Virus record (IMG/VR): IMGVR_UViG_3300044952_000747
Coordinates: 1 to 31,066 of that record
Length of the DNA: 31,066 bases
Reading direction: 5' to 3' (one strand)
Source: a virus
Shown here: one piece after another, positions 18,462-26,879 of the stretch
How the letters are laid out: every line of letters begins with the position of its first letter
How positions within the stretch are numbered: position 1 is the first letter of the stretch
Position numbers and translations under genes: made by a program
The notes under the pieces: generated by a model
Databases searched by the model: none
Seen by the model: only the letters and a program-made list of their open reading frames with translations
What the model was told of the DNA's origin: nothing

Positions 18462-19121
18462 CTATTTTAGTGATAGTGATGTGAGAATACGACTCTTATT
18501 GTATTCAGTATATTGGAGCGCATCTAGAACTTCATTGATTTCTAGAATCGTAAATGAACGAAGAACCTGTACATTATCCTGAACAGTAATCGGTTGAACA
18601 ATACCTTCTGTTTGCTTTTTCATGTAGCCTTCAATAATTGACTCTACTGATTTAATAAATAAATCACCAACATGACAAGGCGATGTGTAATCAAAAGATG
18701 AAAGCAATTCCTCAGCCAATGACATAGCATCAACTGGATCTAAATGATCTTTGACTTCACGAGCAATATCACGATAATCAATGTTTTCAATTACAGTATT
18801 TGAAATGTTATCCATATCTAGATAATCTTCTACCATGATATCGCTAAGGACATCTGTAACCTTATCATTCCAGTCAATATCGCTAACTGCTGATTCAATT
18901 ACATCTTCAAAGTCGTAACCTGCAATCAATTCCTCAACATCTTCCCCAGTCATTGTGTAGTCTTTAAACATTTCAATTAACTGTTCTGCTGGGAATGTCA
19001 TTGTTGCAACGACATCCTTATTCTTTGTTTCTACTGGTTCCATATTTATTTTTTCTCCTGTTTTAGTTGTGTATACAATATTTCCTGCTGTATCTGTTCT
19101 TTCAAGAAATTCTTGAGTCAT
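18462..19121 (-). CDS. acidic repetitive hypothetical protein, 219 aa
   Basis: Start at ATG 19121 in ATGA overlap with the upstream stop; the ORF is open to 19145 but AAAGG sits correctly for 19121. The central part (about residues 55-140) is acidic and repeats I/V-D-x-x-D and V-x-D-I-x-x patterns (VEELIAGYDFEDVIESAVSD, VIENIDYRDIAREVKDHLD). It is directly upstream of the ATPase gene. No family is recognised. Confidence 0.65.
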   Translation of the reverse strand: MTQEFLERTDTAGNIVYTTKTGEKINMEPVETKNKDVVATMTFPAEQLIEMFKDYTMTGEDVEELIAGYDFEDVIESAVSDIDWNDKVTDVLSDIMVEDYLDMDNISNTVIENIDYRDIAREVKDHLDPVDAMSLAEELLSSFDYTSPCHVGDLFIKSVESIIEGYMKKQTEGIVQPITVQDNVQVLRSFTILEINEVLDALQYTEYNKSRILTSLSLK

Positions 19122-19513
19122 TGCATGTACCTTTCCGCTTCCCATTGAACATACCTAAACATTGCTGAATCATCATGAATTTTTCTTTCTGCACAATCCC
19201 ACCAATCTGTGAAGTGATATGTTGCTTTTTCAACAACTCCATCTTCATCTATAATTGCTTCTATATATGAAGCTGGTCCACCACCACTCAATTCAATTGT
19301 CAGAAGTCTTTTCATAGTTGAACCTGCAGCATATTCATGAATTGTTCCTTCATCAATACCGTCATCTTCAATTTCTTGCAATAACTTCTTATCATCCTCA
19401 TCATCTTCATCAAATGAATAATCATCTAATACCTTGAACATAAGATCAATGTATTCTTCAGTTCTCATGTAATGATCTTCAATACGCTCTTTACAACTTA
19501 ATTCTTTACTCAT
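19118..19513 (-). CDS. phage hypothetical protein, 131 aa
   Basis: ATGA overlap with the upstream gene; AGGGG lies just before ATG 19513. Contains a very acidic stretch (FDEDDEDDKKLLQEIEDDG), then LTIELSGGGPASYIEAIID and YHFTDWWDCAERKI. The IELS-GGP...E segment is seen in many phage hypotheticals. Function unknown. Confidence 0.7.
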   Translation of the reverse strand: MSKELSCKERIEDHYMRTEEYIDLMFKVLDDYSFDEDDEDDKKLLQEIEDDGIDEGTIHEYAAGSTMKRLLTIELSGGGPASYIEAIIDEDGVVEKATYHFTDWWDCAERKIHDDSAMFRYVQWEAERYMQ

Positions 19514-20028
19514 AACCCCTGCATCTCCTTCTTGAATTCAAAGAATTCATCTATATTTGTTATATGTGTAATTTCTGATTTTACTAAAATTAGTAGTTTT
19601 TTTACATACCCTGCGAATCCATTGAATCTTTCAATTAAAATAGAATCTGAAACTGTCATATTACTTTGACCATTACTCTCTGGACATTTAACATAATAAA
19701 ACTTAGTGCTTGACCCATCAGAATACAAATGCATGGGGCAAGCCCAACCTCCACTCCTGCCAGAACTTTCAACATAATCATAACCCCAACCATGCGCTAT
19801 TTTCTGGCATTCATTCCAGAACAAAGCTTTAACCCCATCATAAACATATTCGTTCAATTGATAGTTAAAATACATTTGACCATCCAATAGTGGACTCAAA
19901 CGATCATGATGATCTTTAACATTAACTCCAAGATTTCCATCTTGAGTTATAAAGCTTTTATCTATAGTTTCAGGAGTAAAATACCCTCCTCTTAAATTTT
20001 TAACACTATGTACTTTAATGCTATTCAT
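19510..20028 (-). CDS. phage hypothetical protein, 172 aa
   Basis: AAGGAAAAGTT precedes ATG 20028. Key region: WGYDYVESSGRSGGWACPMH, with the GRSGGW pattern of phage hypotheticals. It is the first gene downstream of conserved element copy 2 and may start a transcription unit. Confidence 0.7.
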   Translation of the reverse strand: MNSIKVHSVKNLRGGYFTPETIDKSFITQDGNLGVNVKDHHDRLSPLLDGQMYFNYQLNEYVYDGVKALFWNECQKIAHGWGYDYVESSGRSGGWACPMHLYSDGSSTKFYYVKCPESNGQSNMTVSDSILIERFNGFAGYVKKLLILVKSEITHITNIDEFFEFKKEMQGL

Positions 20029-20049
20029 AACTTTTCCTTCCCGATGTAA

Positions 20050-20115
20050 AACATCAGATAATCGTTTATATAATGAAACACCAACAATCTTTTACTCAAT
20101 TTATTAGCGAATTTT
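20050..20115 (-). repeat. conserved intergenic element, copy 2
   Basis: Core TAAAAGATTGTTGGTG (20079-20094, minus strand) is identical to copy 1. Flanks CAGATAAT and GTATATTAAAATT are also shared with copies 1 and 3. TTGGTG and TTATCT are again 17 bases apart. Confidence 0.6.
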
Positions 20116-20123
20116 AATATACG

Positions 20124-20507
20124 CTATTCACCATCATACTTAGACAGTTTGTATTCATAATCTTTGTCGCATTTTGGACAATTAACCGAAACATATCCCT
20201 GGTACTCTTCTTTTAGAACAACACCACTAAAATTGCAATCGCTTTCATATACTTCAACTGAAGTAGCATATGAGTTCAACTCCATAAGCAATGGCTTTAG
20301 GCGTTGCTGAACCCAATACTCAGTGATATTCCCGCTTCTTTTAAATTCATTAAATAAAGCCAATGCACTATCTGCAAGATCGTGCATTTCGTGTTTTGTA
20401 ATGTGAACATAAGTTGCTGTCGCATTACATTCAAACCATTCTTCAAATTCATTTCCCCCAGCAATTTCATATTCATTGCCAGTAACCCCAGGTGGATAAT
20501 TACTCAT
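20124..20507 (-). CDS. phage hypothetical protein with PPGVTGNE motif, 127 aa
   Basis: Start at ATG 20507 behind GGAGAAAGTT. The N-terminus MSNYPPGVTGNEYEIAGG matches a motif frequent in phage and plasmid hypotheticals. The C-terminus has NCPKCDKDYEY, and an earlier single cysteine may complete a metal site. Function unknown. Confidence 0.7.
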   Translation of the reverse strand: MSNYPPGVTGNEYEIAGGNEFEEWFECNATATYVHITKHEMHDLADSALALFNEFKRSGNITEYWVQQRLKPLLMELNSYATSVEVYESDCNFSGVVLKEEYQGYVSVNCPKCDKDYEYKLSKYDGE

Positions 20508-20532
20508 AACTTTCTCCAATCTTTCTTAATGG

Positions 20533-20557
20533 GGTTAGGCTAGTGATCAGCCTAACC
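20533..20557 (-). terminator. hairpin after the 20573 gene
   Basis: GGTTAGGCT and AGCCTAACC form a nine-base stem with loop of seven, extended by GG/CC. It lies between two leftward genes. The T-run is weak. Confidence 0.55.
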
Positions 20558-20572
20558 TAACCCCAAATCTGT

Positions 20573-20755
20573 TTAAATAGATTCAACCTCTGTGTAAACA
20601 GAAGTCATTCTTCCAAATGTTGTCATTTGTGATTCTCTAGATGCAATAATATCTGCAATTTGTTCTGCTTCATTAATATCCAACAAATCTAGATATACAT
20701 CTTTAACAATTCTAAGCCTAAAAGACTTTTCATCACTCAATAATTTTGTTACCAT
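20573..20755 (-). CDS. hypothetical protein, 60 aa
   Basis: ATG 20755 overlaps the end of the whiB-like gene. The product (MVTKLLSDEKSFRLRIVKDV) is a small helical protein. No family is recognised, and the ribosome site is poor, so coupling is likely. Confidence 0.55.
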   Translation of the reverse strand: MVTKLLSDEKSFRLRIVKDVYLDLLDINEAEQIADIIASRESQMTTFGRMTSVYTEVESI

Positions 20756-21020
20756 GTTTAATCACAATTTCCTTTGCTTGGTTAATTTCAATGTTTTTTT
20801 CATAAAGTCTATGATATTTTCTTCTTTCTCTTTGCGAAAGACCACCCCAAATGCCATATATTTCGTCAGCTCTTATTGATTGGCTTAGACATTCTGGTGC
20901 TACTTGACATTTCTCACAAACTTTTTTTGCTCTAATAATTGCTAAAGCATCATCTGCATAAAAATCTATTCCTTTAATTGTTCTGCAATATGCTCTTTCA
21001 GTCCAATGTTCACTCACCAT
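20733..21020 (-). CDS. WhiB-family iron-sulfur transcription factor
   Basis: GAGGAAACTG precedes ATG 21020. The 95-aa product has the four WhiB cysteines (C12, C35, C38, C44), the turn GIWGG at 56-60, and the basic RERRKYH tail. Wbl proteins bind a 4Fe-4S cluster and the primary sigma factor in Actinobacteria and adjust promoter choice; actinophages often carry one to redirect host transcription. Its presence is the firmest host clue in the window. Its targets here are unknown. Confidence 0.93.
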   Translation of the reverse strand: MVSEHWTERAYCRTIKGIDFYADDALAIIRAKKVCEKCQVAPECLSQSIRADEIYGIWGGLSQRERRKYHRLYEKNIEINQAKEIVIKHGNKIIE

Positions 21021-21399
21021 CAGTTTCCTCTAAATCCCAATATGGAAGCGTAGATGATTCATCAATAATTACTGGTATCACTTCATTTTTAGTGAACTCA
21101 AAATAATCTTGACGACTATCATCTTCCAAACTATTGATTACATTAATAACATGAAAGCATAGAGATATAATTACTCCAGTAACTCTTTCATGATCCAATT
21201 CTCCATTATCATCATATGTATGATTAATTATATTCATCATTCCATGCATTCTAGATGTCATGTCATCATAATCTAATTCAGATAGAATATTGGTAATTGA
21301 TATCATATCATTAGCATAATCACTTGCGTCAACCAAACCATCTGGCGCTGAATCAGTATTATCTTCACTCATCTTATCAAAATCATTTTCATTAAACAT
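21010..21399 (-). CDS. acidic hypothetical protein, 129 aa
   Basis: Overlaps the whiB-like gene by eleven bases. Acidic N-terminus (MFNENDFDKMSEDNTDSAPD) and a helical core with VTGVIISLCFHVINVINSL, which may be a buried helix. No family is recognised. Confidence 0.62.
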   Translation of the reverse strand: MFNENDFDKMSEDNTDSAPDGLVDASDYANDMISITNILSELDYDDMTSRMHGMMNIINHTYDDNGELDHERVTGVIISLCFHVINVINSLEDDSRQDYFEFTKNEVIPVIIDESSTLPYWDLEETDGE

Positions 21400-21416
21400 T
21401 TAATCTCCCTTGTTAG

Positions 21417-21905
21417 TTAATACCAAATTGCTGAACCTTCACAAAATTCACCTGCAAATTCTAACCACCAAGTTGCGTACATCCAATCCTTAATGAATTC
21501 CTCATAATTATCTGGATGCAATTGCTTAGCATTAAATGCAAACTTCTCTGTGTTATCTTTCATTATATTAGCCATAGAAATACATTCATCTGAGCTAATA
21601 CCTTCCTCACCATTAGCAAAACCTTTTCCATAAAATGAAATGCCAAGCGAAGATTCATGCCACATATCATCTATACCGTCAAGCATAGATATTAGTCCAT
21701 TTCCATATTTACCTCTATACCAACAATCAGTTCCCATAATTCCTGTTGTTGGAACTGAATCTTTAACCATTGGATTAGATTCATATTCATTCTTCCATGT
21801 ACATTTACCACAAGCTTGTGTTTCATTGCAATCAATACGACCATCATGATCTTTAATTGCAACATCAATACATGGATATTCCTTAGGTATATTGTCTAGT
21901 CCCAT
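21417..21905 (-). CDS. Cys-rich phage hypothetical protein, 162 aa
   Basis: Starts MGLDNIPKEYPC, an opening common to a phage hypothetical family. Cysteines cluster in DCNETQACGKCTW, with C at GTDCWYRGKYG and DEC later, suggesting a metal site. The C-terminus has YATWWLEFAGEFCEG. Function unknown. Confidence 0.7.
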   Translation of the reverse strand: MGLDNIPKEYPCIDVAIKDHDGRIDCNETQACGKCTWKNEYESNPMVKDSVPTTGIMGTDCWYRGKYGNGLISMLDGIDDMWHESSLGISFYGKGFANGEEGISSDECISMANIMKDNTEKFAFNAKQLHPDNYEEFIKDWMYATWWLEFAGEFCEGSAIWY

Positions 21906-21907
21906 TG

Positions 21908-22516
21908 TTATTCTCCGTATAATCCAAAGTCAATGTCTTCTACATCATCATAAGTTTGATGAAATTCCCATTGATCATGTTGTTTAATTTCACCATTAGC
22001 AAATATCAATTGTCCAGCAAATGCCATTCCTGGTTCTTCATATGATATAAAACCACTTAGTTTCGGAAATCTATTTACAATTGCATTTGCTAATTCATCA
22101 CAACCTGGACCCCAAGCAGTATCATATTCAAAATGGATACTTGATTCCCCAGACAATGTTACAACTGGATTCTCATAATCTGTTTCACCATTTTCAAGGG
22201 TTGAATACGCATAATTTTTTTTATGAGTAATACCACTTGCTGTCAAACTATAATCACCCCATTTAGTTCCCCAATTAGCATTGCACCAATCATACCAATT
22301 ATCATGACCATACTTATCAACTAAATCTATATTGCTTTCTTTTCCAAATGATGATGTCGTTCCTTCTAATTCTTTTGGCATTGGCAATAGATTTGCAAAT
22401 AATTCATATGGATTATCTTCTTTATCTGAACCGTTGTTTTCAACTGTTTTAATAAAGATTTCAATATCTTCAGTTGACCCAGTAATACCTAATTTATTAT
22501 TACAATGGTTTGGCAT
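21908..22516 (-). CDS. Api92-like / DUF1281 protein
   Basis: The 202-aa product follows the family pattern: MPNHCNNKLGITG at the start, NLLPMPKEL, then NWYDWCNANWGTKWGDYS, FEYDTAWGPGCDELANAIVN, and SYEEPGMAFAGQL. This ferredoxin-fold family is found in phages and conjugative elements; its biochemical role is not established. TAATG-type overlap with the upstream gene. Confidence 0.87.
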   Translation of the reverse strand: MPNHCNNKLGITGSTEDIEIFIKTVENNGSDKEDNPYELFANLLPMPKELEGTTSSFGKESNIDLVDKYGHDNWYDWCNANWGTKWGDYSLTASGITHKKNYAYSTLENGETDYENPVVTLSGESSIHFEYDTAWGPGCDELANAIVNRFPKLSGFISYEEPGMAFAGQLIFANGEIKQHDQWEFHQTYDDVEDIDFGLYGE

Positions 22517-22767
22517 TATTCTTCTCCCTTATATGTCTTTTTGTAATGTGTATATTTTGATTCAATTACTGCTTTGAATTGTTTTCCAGGAGTTGTTCCT
22601 GGAGTATTTATTAACTTATTAAAATCATCAACATATATTTGCTCATAATAATATGTATCCAAAGATTTAAATATGGCTGTTAATTCACCATACATATTGC
22701 CGTTATCTCTTTCATATCTCAACTCATCAAGCATTGATGAATTAAGATTTGTTACTGTTACTATCAT
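22516..22767 (-). CDS. hypothetical protein, 83 aa
   Basis: Overlaps both neighbours by one base (start codon with upstream stop, stop with downstream start). MIVTVTNLNSSMLDELRYER, then a Tyr-rich part (LDTYYYEQIYVDDF). No family is recognised. Confidence 0.62.
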   Translation of the reverse strand: MIVTVTNLNSSMLDELRYERDNGNMYGELTAIFKSLDTYYYEQIYVDDFNKLINTPGTTPGKQFKAVIESKYTHYKKTYKGEE

Positions 22768-23456
22768 TAAAACTCCAATACTGGTTGTGATTTGTCATAT
22801 TTAGATATTTCATTAGCAGTAAATGGAGGTCTTTCCATTCCATTTTGATCACAAAATGAATACCATTCCATAAACCTTTCTGGACTCCAAATCTGAAGGT
22901 TAAAGATTGCCATCAAGATATCATTATCTTTAAATCCTGAATGTCTGACATCAATATCCATATTTATTTCTAATTCATGATAAACTTCAGAAGCCCAATC
23001 TGGATTTTCAACAATATCTACATACCCAGGATTTAGATAATTCCAAAAGTCAATACTATCAATATTGTCATCATCAATCATTTTGTCGTATGTTTCTTCA
23101 TCAGCAACTGGATAGTCATCTAATTTATCTAACCATTCCATTGCTAAATAGAATGAAGATGCGATAACTTTTTTGTCTGTATCATCTTCATAAACACGAC
23201 AAACTAATCTATCAACATTACCAACAGCCCAATGTGCATAGTTTTCTATTCTGAAATCTTCAGGAAAAATGCCCATCAATTCTTCAGTAATATATTTGAA
23301 GTTTGCTTTTTCTAATGGATCAGAATCTCTATTCTGATCAATATTAGTAAAACCCCAAGTATCAAACATATCTTTACTACCCCAATAACCGAATTCTTCT
23401 GGTTTAGTTGTAGCTTGTTTTGCATACTTTTCAATATTTAAAACAAAATCGCTCAT
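22767..23456 (-). CDS. phage hypothetical protein, 229 aa
   Basis: Start at ATG 23456 (TGATG overlap) behind GAGG; GTG 23459 is too close to the site. Contains YAHWAVGNVDRLVCRVYED and FYLAMEWLDKLDDYPVADEE, a pair of motifs often seen together in actinophage hypotheticals. Acidic. Function unknown. Confidence 0.7.
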   Translation of the reverse strand: MSDFVLNIEKYAKQATTKPEEFGYWGSKDMFDTWGFTNIDQNRDSDPLEKANFKYITEELMGIFPEDFRIENYAHWAVGNVDRLVCRVYEDDTDKKVIASSFYLAMEWLDKLDDYPVADEETYDKMIDDDNIDSIDFWNYLNPGYVDIVENPDWASEVYHELEINMDIDVRHSGFKDNDILMAIFNLQIWSPERFMEWYSFCDQNGMERPPFTANEISKYDKSQPVLEF

Positions 23457-23923
23457 CACACCTCGCTTCCAGCAATCATCAATTCTTTAACTGCTTCTGC
23501 AAGCTGACCTCTAGCATCACCATAATCATAAACTGGATTCTCTAAATCATCACTAAATGAAATACAATTAGCAAATTGAAGGTGACTATTAGCCGAAACT
23601 AAAAGACGAACTCTACGCCTATCTGGATGTTCAGATGGAGGCAAATCACTATTCTCATCATTTTCTTCTTTAATAGGTGCAGCCCAACCAGTTGTTGCAA
23701 TAGTAATAAAATCATAATTTTTTACTTGAGCAATAAGTGCTGGATTATCATAAAGCATATCGTAAATATCTCCGTCAGATGCAATCTGTTCTGTTTGCAC
23801 AGTCAAATCATTATTTACCATAACACCATATGCTATTGCTTTACCCATACTAAAATCAGTACTGATTGAATCAGTAATATAGTCTGCTATGATTTTTAGT
23901 GTATCGTCATCTACTTTTTTCAT
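23456..23923 (-). CDS. phage hypothetical protein, 155 aa
   Basis: Contains ITIATTGWAAPI, PPSEHPDRRRVRLLVSAN and a C-terminal GQLAEAVKELM. This combination is familiar from a widespread actinophage protein family of unknown role. ATGA overlap with the upstream gene. Confidence 0.75.
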   Translation of the reverse strand: MKKVDDDTLKIIADYITDSISTDFSMGKAIAYGVMVNNDLTVQTEQIASDGDIYDMLYDNPALIAQVKNYDFITIATTGWAAPIKEENDENSDLPPSEHPDRRRVRLLVSANSHLQFANCISFSDDLENPVYDYGDARGQLAEAVKELMIAGSEV

Positions 23924-24261
23924 TTTGCATTCTCCTTATTTGTTGTTAGGTTTAATTCTTTAATTGCTTCCTCATCCCAATTAGTTGGGGTATTCCATTC
24001 AATTTCAATTGCTGTTGCCGCCTCTAATTCATTATCAGCATCATAAACAATTACAATTTCACCATATGAGCCAAAATCATGTGGAAACCACATCTTTTTA
24101 AATCTCATACTCTTATGTGTTTCTAAACCTGGAAACATACGCTCAAGCTGAGCCATATACGCATCCAATTCTTTATTCGCCCGATTTTCATAATCTGGAC
24201 TACCAACTTGAGCACAATCTTCATCTGAAGGTGTGCTTCCTAAATTAAGATAATCTAACAT
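23920..24261 (-). CDS. phage hypothetical protein, 113 aa
   Basis: Starts MLDYLNLGSTPSDEDCAQVG, followed by ANKELDAYMAQLERMFPG. The NLGSTP-x-DE-x-CAQVG opening occurs in many phage proteins of unknown function. Its stop overlaps the next start. Confidence 0.75.
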   Translation of the reverse strand: MLDYLNLGSTPSDEDCAQVGSPDYENRANKELDAYMAQLERMFPGLETHKSMRFKKMWFPHDFGSYGEIVIVYDADNELEAATAIEIEWNTPTNWDEEAIKELNLTTNKENAK

Positions 24262-24262
24262 T

Positions 24263-24403
24263 TTATACCTCTCCTATTTCTTTGATTTTCCATATTTCAT
24301 CTGGCATTTTTTTCTCAGTCCAACCTGTTTTTTCAGTCCAATAATATTGAGGCTCAGGTTTTTCTTTCACCCATTGCAGTATTTTTACTTTTTTCTTTTT
24401 CAT
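24263..24403 (-). CDS. basic hypothetical protein, 46 aa
   Basis: AAGGATAAATT precedes ATG 24403. The product (MKKKKVKILQWVKEKPEPQYYW, then W-rich KKMPDEIWKIKE) is small, basic and aromatic. The stop of the preceding membrane peptide overlaps the start (ATGA). Confidence 0.6.
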   Translation of the reverse strand: MKKKKVKILQWVKEKPEPQYYWTEKTGWTEKKMPDEIWKIKEIGEV

Positions 24404-24468
24404 AATTTATCCTTAATTAAAATTGTGAATATTAATAAAAGCATTGCTAAAAGCAAAATGTGATCCAT
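24400..24468 (-). CDS. membrane peptide, 22 aa
   Basis: Begins within a base of the upstream stop and ends in ATGA overlap with the next gene. The whole peptide is one hydrophobic helix (DHILLLAMLLLIFTILI). Coupling on both ends is the main support; the ribosome site is poor. Confidence 0.42.
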   Translation of the reverse strand: MDHILLLAMLLLIFTILIKDKL

Positions 24469-24600
24469 TTAGTAACCATCATCCCAATCAGATTGAGAAC
24501 TAATAAAATCAACTGGAATCACAACTTCACTTCCACAAATAGGGCAAGGCATAACCCCTTCTTCAAAGAATTCAAAACATTCTTGACATTGATAATCCAT
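24469..24600 (-). CDS. zinc-ribbon protein, 43 aa
   Basis: TAATG overlap with the upstream gene and AAAGG nearby. YQCQECFEFFEEGVMPCPICG is a complete C-x2-C...C-x2-C ribbon, followed by an acidic tail (SDWDDGY). The four cysteines make a real gene likely. Role unknown. Confidence 0.65.
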   Translation of the reverse strand: MDYQCQECFEFFEEGVMPCPICGSEVVIPVDFISSQSDWDDGY

Positions 24601-25007
24601 TACATATCCTTTTCTGTTAGTTTGATAGTGACCCAACCCCAGTCACAACACTGGTATTCTTTTTGATCTGAAGGGTGAAGCCCAATCAGATTTTTTGTTT
24701 TTCTATAAAATAAAGTAAACATCTTTACTGTACAGTCATGACAAGCAGTTATTTTAACCACATCATCTTCTGACATACAGTCAAAGAATTCACCATAACC
24801 ACCACATAATTCAAAAGTCAAACCTTGACTTATTTGTTCTACAATAATGTCAGGTTCACGACCTTCAAAATTAAATTCCATACTCTCATTGTCTGAGTAT
24901 TCTTTTGTTTTTTCATTATATGTTCTTTGCCAAAATACGGGAGCTATTTTTTCACCACAACCGTCACATTCAACCCAATCTTTTTTGGTTAAGATTATTG
25001 TATCCAT
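24600..25007 (-). CDS. Cys-rich phage protein, 135 aa
   Basis: Cysteine pairs at ECDGCGEK near residue 15, CHDC near 91 and YQCCDWGW near 120 suggest a zinc-binding fold. GLTFELCGGYGEFFDC in the middle. TAATG overlap with the upstream gene. Related sequences occur in phages; no function is known. Confidence 0.68.
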   Translation of the reverse strand: MDTIILTKKDWVECDGCGEKIAPVFWQRTYNEKTKEYSDNESMEFNFEGREPDIIVEQISQGLTFELCGGYGEFFDCMSEDDVVKITACHDCTVKMFTLFYRKTKNLIGLHPSDQKEYQCCDWGWVTIKLTEKDM

Positions 25008-25198
25008 TACCTATTCCATCCTGAATTACCGAAGTATTCATTTATTTCATTCTGCCATTTTTGCCAATCTGGATTCATATCCAAATCTAATGCCCAGTCG
25101 TAAACTTCAACTCTTTCATGAGTTTCACGAGTAAGTTTATTTGATTTCTTCATTGCAGGATGATTTTTTCTACTTTCATTTTCTTCAAACGGGTTCAT
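25007..25198 (-). CDS. hypothetical protein, 63 aa
   Basis: ATG 25198 (MNPFEENESRKNHPAMKKSN) follows AGAAG; TTG 25204 is a possible earlier start. Basic N-terminus and an acidic, Trp-rich C-terminus. No family is recognised. Confidence 0.55.
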   Translation of the reverse strand: MNPFEENESRKNHPAMKKSNKLTRETHERVEVYDWALDLDMNPDWQKWQNEINEYFGNSGWNR

Positions 25199-25212
25199 TT
25201 TCAATCTTCTTT

Positions 25213-25434
25213 CTATTGTAGTAAGTCGGCTCTAACATTTAGTGTTTTTAATTCTGTTTTCTTTACCCAAAAGTAATTAGATTTGTGAAGCAAAGCAGGA
25301 GTATAAATCTTTCTAAATTCCCTTTCTGAAACATCAAGACCAATCTTTTGGCATTTCTCACCTAAACAATATTCATAACCAGCTTCATATCTTTCATCAA
25401 TAAAATCTGATGAACAATATATACATTTAGCCAT
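25213..25434 (-). CDS. hypothetical zinc-finger-like protein, 73 aa
   Basis: Start at ATG 25434 (MAKCIYCSSDFIDERY), overlapping the upstream stop. CIYC and the later YCLGEKCQ give a C-x2-C...C-x4-C set likely to bind zinc. Basic C-terminus. No family is named. Confidence 0.62.
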   Translation of the reverse strand: MAKCIYCSSDFIDERYEAGYEYCLGEKCQKIGLDVSEREFRKIYTPALLHKSNYFWVKKTELKTLNVRADLLQ

Positions 25435-25615
25435 TCGTTTCATCTTTCATTAGAAGTTGGCAAATTGTAATTACTTTTTTTATCTTTTTATTATCCGTAT
25501 TGTTTATTGCAACATTACGCATAATCCAGCGATAATCCCTTCTGCGAGCAAAAGGAATATCTAAAAGACTTGATAATTTCTCAAGTTCATTCAATAGCTG
25601 ACTTTTATATTCCAC
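25427..25615 (-). CDS. basic hypothetical protein, 62 aa, GTG start
   Basis: AAAGGAATAAA precedes GTG 25615, two bases after the upstream stop. Helical and basic (LNELEKLSSLLDIPFARRRD, then KKIKKVITICQLLM). No family is recognised. Confidence 0.58.
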   Translation of the reverse strand: MEYKSQLLNELEKLSSLLDIPFARRRDYRWIMRNVAINNTDNKKIKKVITICQLLMKDETNG

Positions 25616-25616
25616 T

Positions 25617-26015
25617 TTATTCCTTTACCAGTTGATCGTGATAGATAACAAATTGACATTCAGTATTCATAAAACTCTCAATCAATTGTTCTTTGAACAT
25701 TTTACTTAGAAGTAAAAATTCACGAATATCTTCAAGAATTACCACTTCACCTTTTCTATTCTTTCTTTGAACCTTGATGGATACTAAAGACATAAGCAAT
25801 TCCTGGTCATTATCTCTCCAGTAATCACGATATGTTCTTTCTTTTGTATATGAACCATAAGGAAAAAACGCATCTACTTTTGCTTTCTTTTCTTTGATTA
25901 CAATCTCAACATCATCTTCTTCAATAATGTCAATAACAAGGTTTCCAGTAATCTCATATGAAGTCATAGTCTTATCTGGAATAACTTCTGAAACATCAAC
26001 GATTTCAATTTCCAT
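25617..26015 (-). CDS. hypothetical protein, 132 aa
   Basis: Beta-rich N-terminal half (MEIEIVDVSEVIPDKTMTSY, VIDIIEEDDVEIVIKEKKAK) and a helical C-terminus (EFLLLSKMFKEQLIESFMN). Starts in TAATG overlap with the upstream gene. No family is recognised. Confidence 0.62.
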   Translation of the reverse strand: MEIEIVDVSEVIPDKTMTSYEITGNLVIDIIEEDDVEIVIKEKKAKVDAFFPYGSYTKERTYRDYWRDNDQELLMSLVSIKVQRKNRKGEVVILEDIREFLLLSKMFKEQLIESFMNTECQFVIYHDQLVKE

Positions 26016-26230
26016 TACTGCAACTCGCTTTCTATTTTCAATAGTTGTTTTTCCTGAACATCTTCTTGTATTCTTTCATAAACATCATCTTTAATACCAG
26101 TACTAAACTCAAGCAAAATCATTTGTTGTTCTGCATAAAATTGTTGAGGAGTAATCAAACCCCTATTCTTTTGCATATACAAACGATTTAGACGATTACT
26201 AATATAATAGTAAAGTGATTCTATTCTCAT
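26015..26230 (-). CDS. hypothetical helical protein, 71 aa
   Basis: ATGA overlap with the upstream gene. LNRLYMQKNRGLITPQQFYAE and a long acidic helix suggest a coiled or helical-bundle protein. No family is recognised. Confidence 0.6.
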   Translation of the reverse strand: MRIESLYYYISNRLNRLYMQKNRGLITPQQFYAEQQMILLEFSTGIKDDVYERIQEDVQEKQLLKIESELQ

Positions 26231-26640
26231 TTGCTTTCTCCCATTGTTTGCTTATTATAATAAACTGGATTACCTGAACTAATATGAGAAGTGATATTTA
26301 TTTTCTCATCTCCAATAGTTGCTGTATTGTTTATATTACCCGTAACACAAGGTGAAACAATACGCTTACGCTGAGGACCAAATTTAGCCTTAGATACTTG
26401 GTAATCATTAGACCAAGCATAAACTACAAAGTCACTACCTTTTTTACGCAAACGCAAATTCTGAGCATAAAGTAACTTAGCAACGGTAGATATACGCATT
26501 GCTTTACCTGAATCTAACACTACGGCAAAGAATGTCTCATTATTTTGCGTAATCTCTACTACTTCAGAGACAATACCATAAACCCTATTTTTATCTGATA
26601 TTTTATTACCAACAATAGAACCGAACAATCTATCACTCAT
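26227..26640 (-). CDS. hypothetical protein, 137 aa
   Basis: GGATTAGTCA precedes ATG 26640. Beta-rich N-terminus (SIVGNKISDKNRVYGIVSEV, FFAVVLDSGKAMRIS) and a basic middle (RLRKKGSDFVVYAW, FGPQRKRIVS). It is the first gene after a 400-base regulatory gap and may open a transcription unit. No family is recognised. Confidence 0.65.
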   Translation of the reverse strand: MSDRLFGSIVGNKISDKNRVYGIVSEVVEITQNNETFFAVVLDSGKAMRISTVAKLLYAQNLRLRKKGSDFVVYAWSNDYQVSKAKFGPQRKRIVSPCVTGNINNTATIGDEKINITSHISSGNPVYYNKQTMGESK

Positions 26641-26680
26641 TGACTAATCCAATCTTTTAGATTTATGCTGATATACGAAA

Positions 26681-26715
26681 ATATCACACTAAATCTCTTA
26701 GAAATAGTGTGATAT
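26681..26715. promoter_or_regulatory. eleven-base inverted repeat upstream of the 26227 gene
   Basis: ATATCACACTA (26681-26691) and TAGTGTGATAT (26705-26715) are perfect arms 13 bases apart. ATATCACACTAAA is repeated exactly at 7430-7442, where it overlaps a palindrome. Operator or terminator; TTTT follows on the minus strand. Confidence 0.5.
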
Positions 26716-26879
26716 AAAATTTGACCTAATTGCTGAACTAATGTGTCGTTCATTGAGTAATAACGATATCGGGGAAACTAATCAAAAAAAACCTGCGTGA
26801 AAATATTTCTTTTATATTTCTTTTGCATCGGAAAAGTATGCAGAAAACAAATCAGCTCTTATATAAACTTTTACATAAA

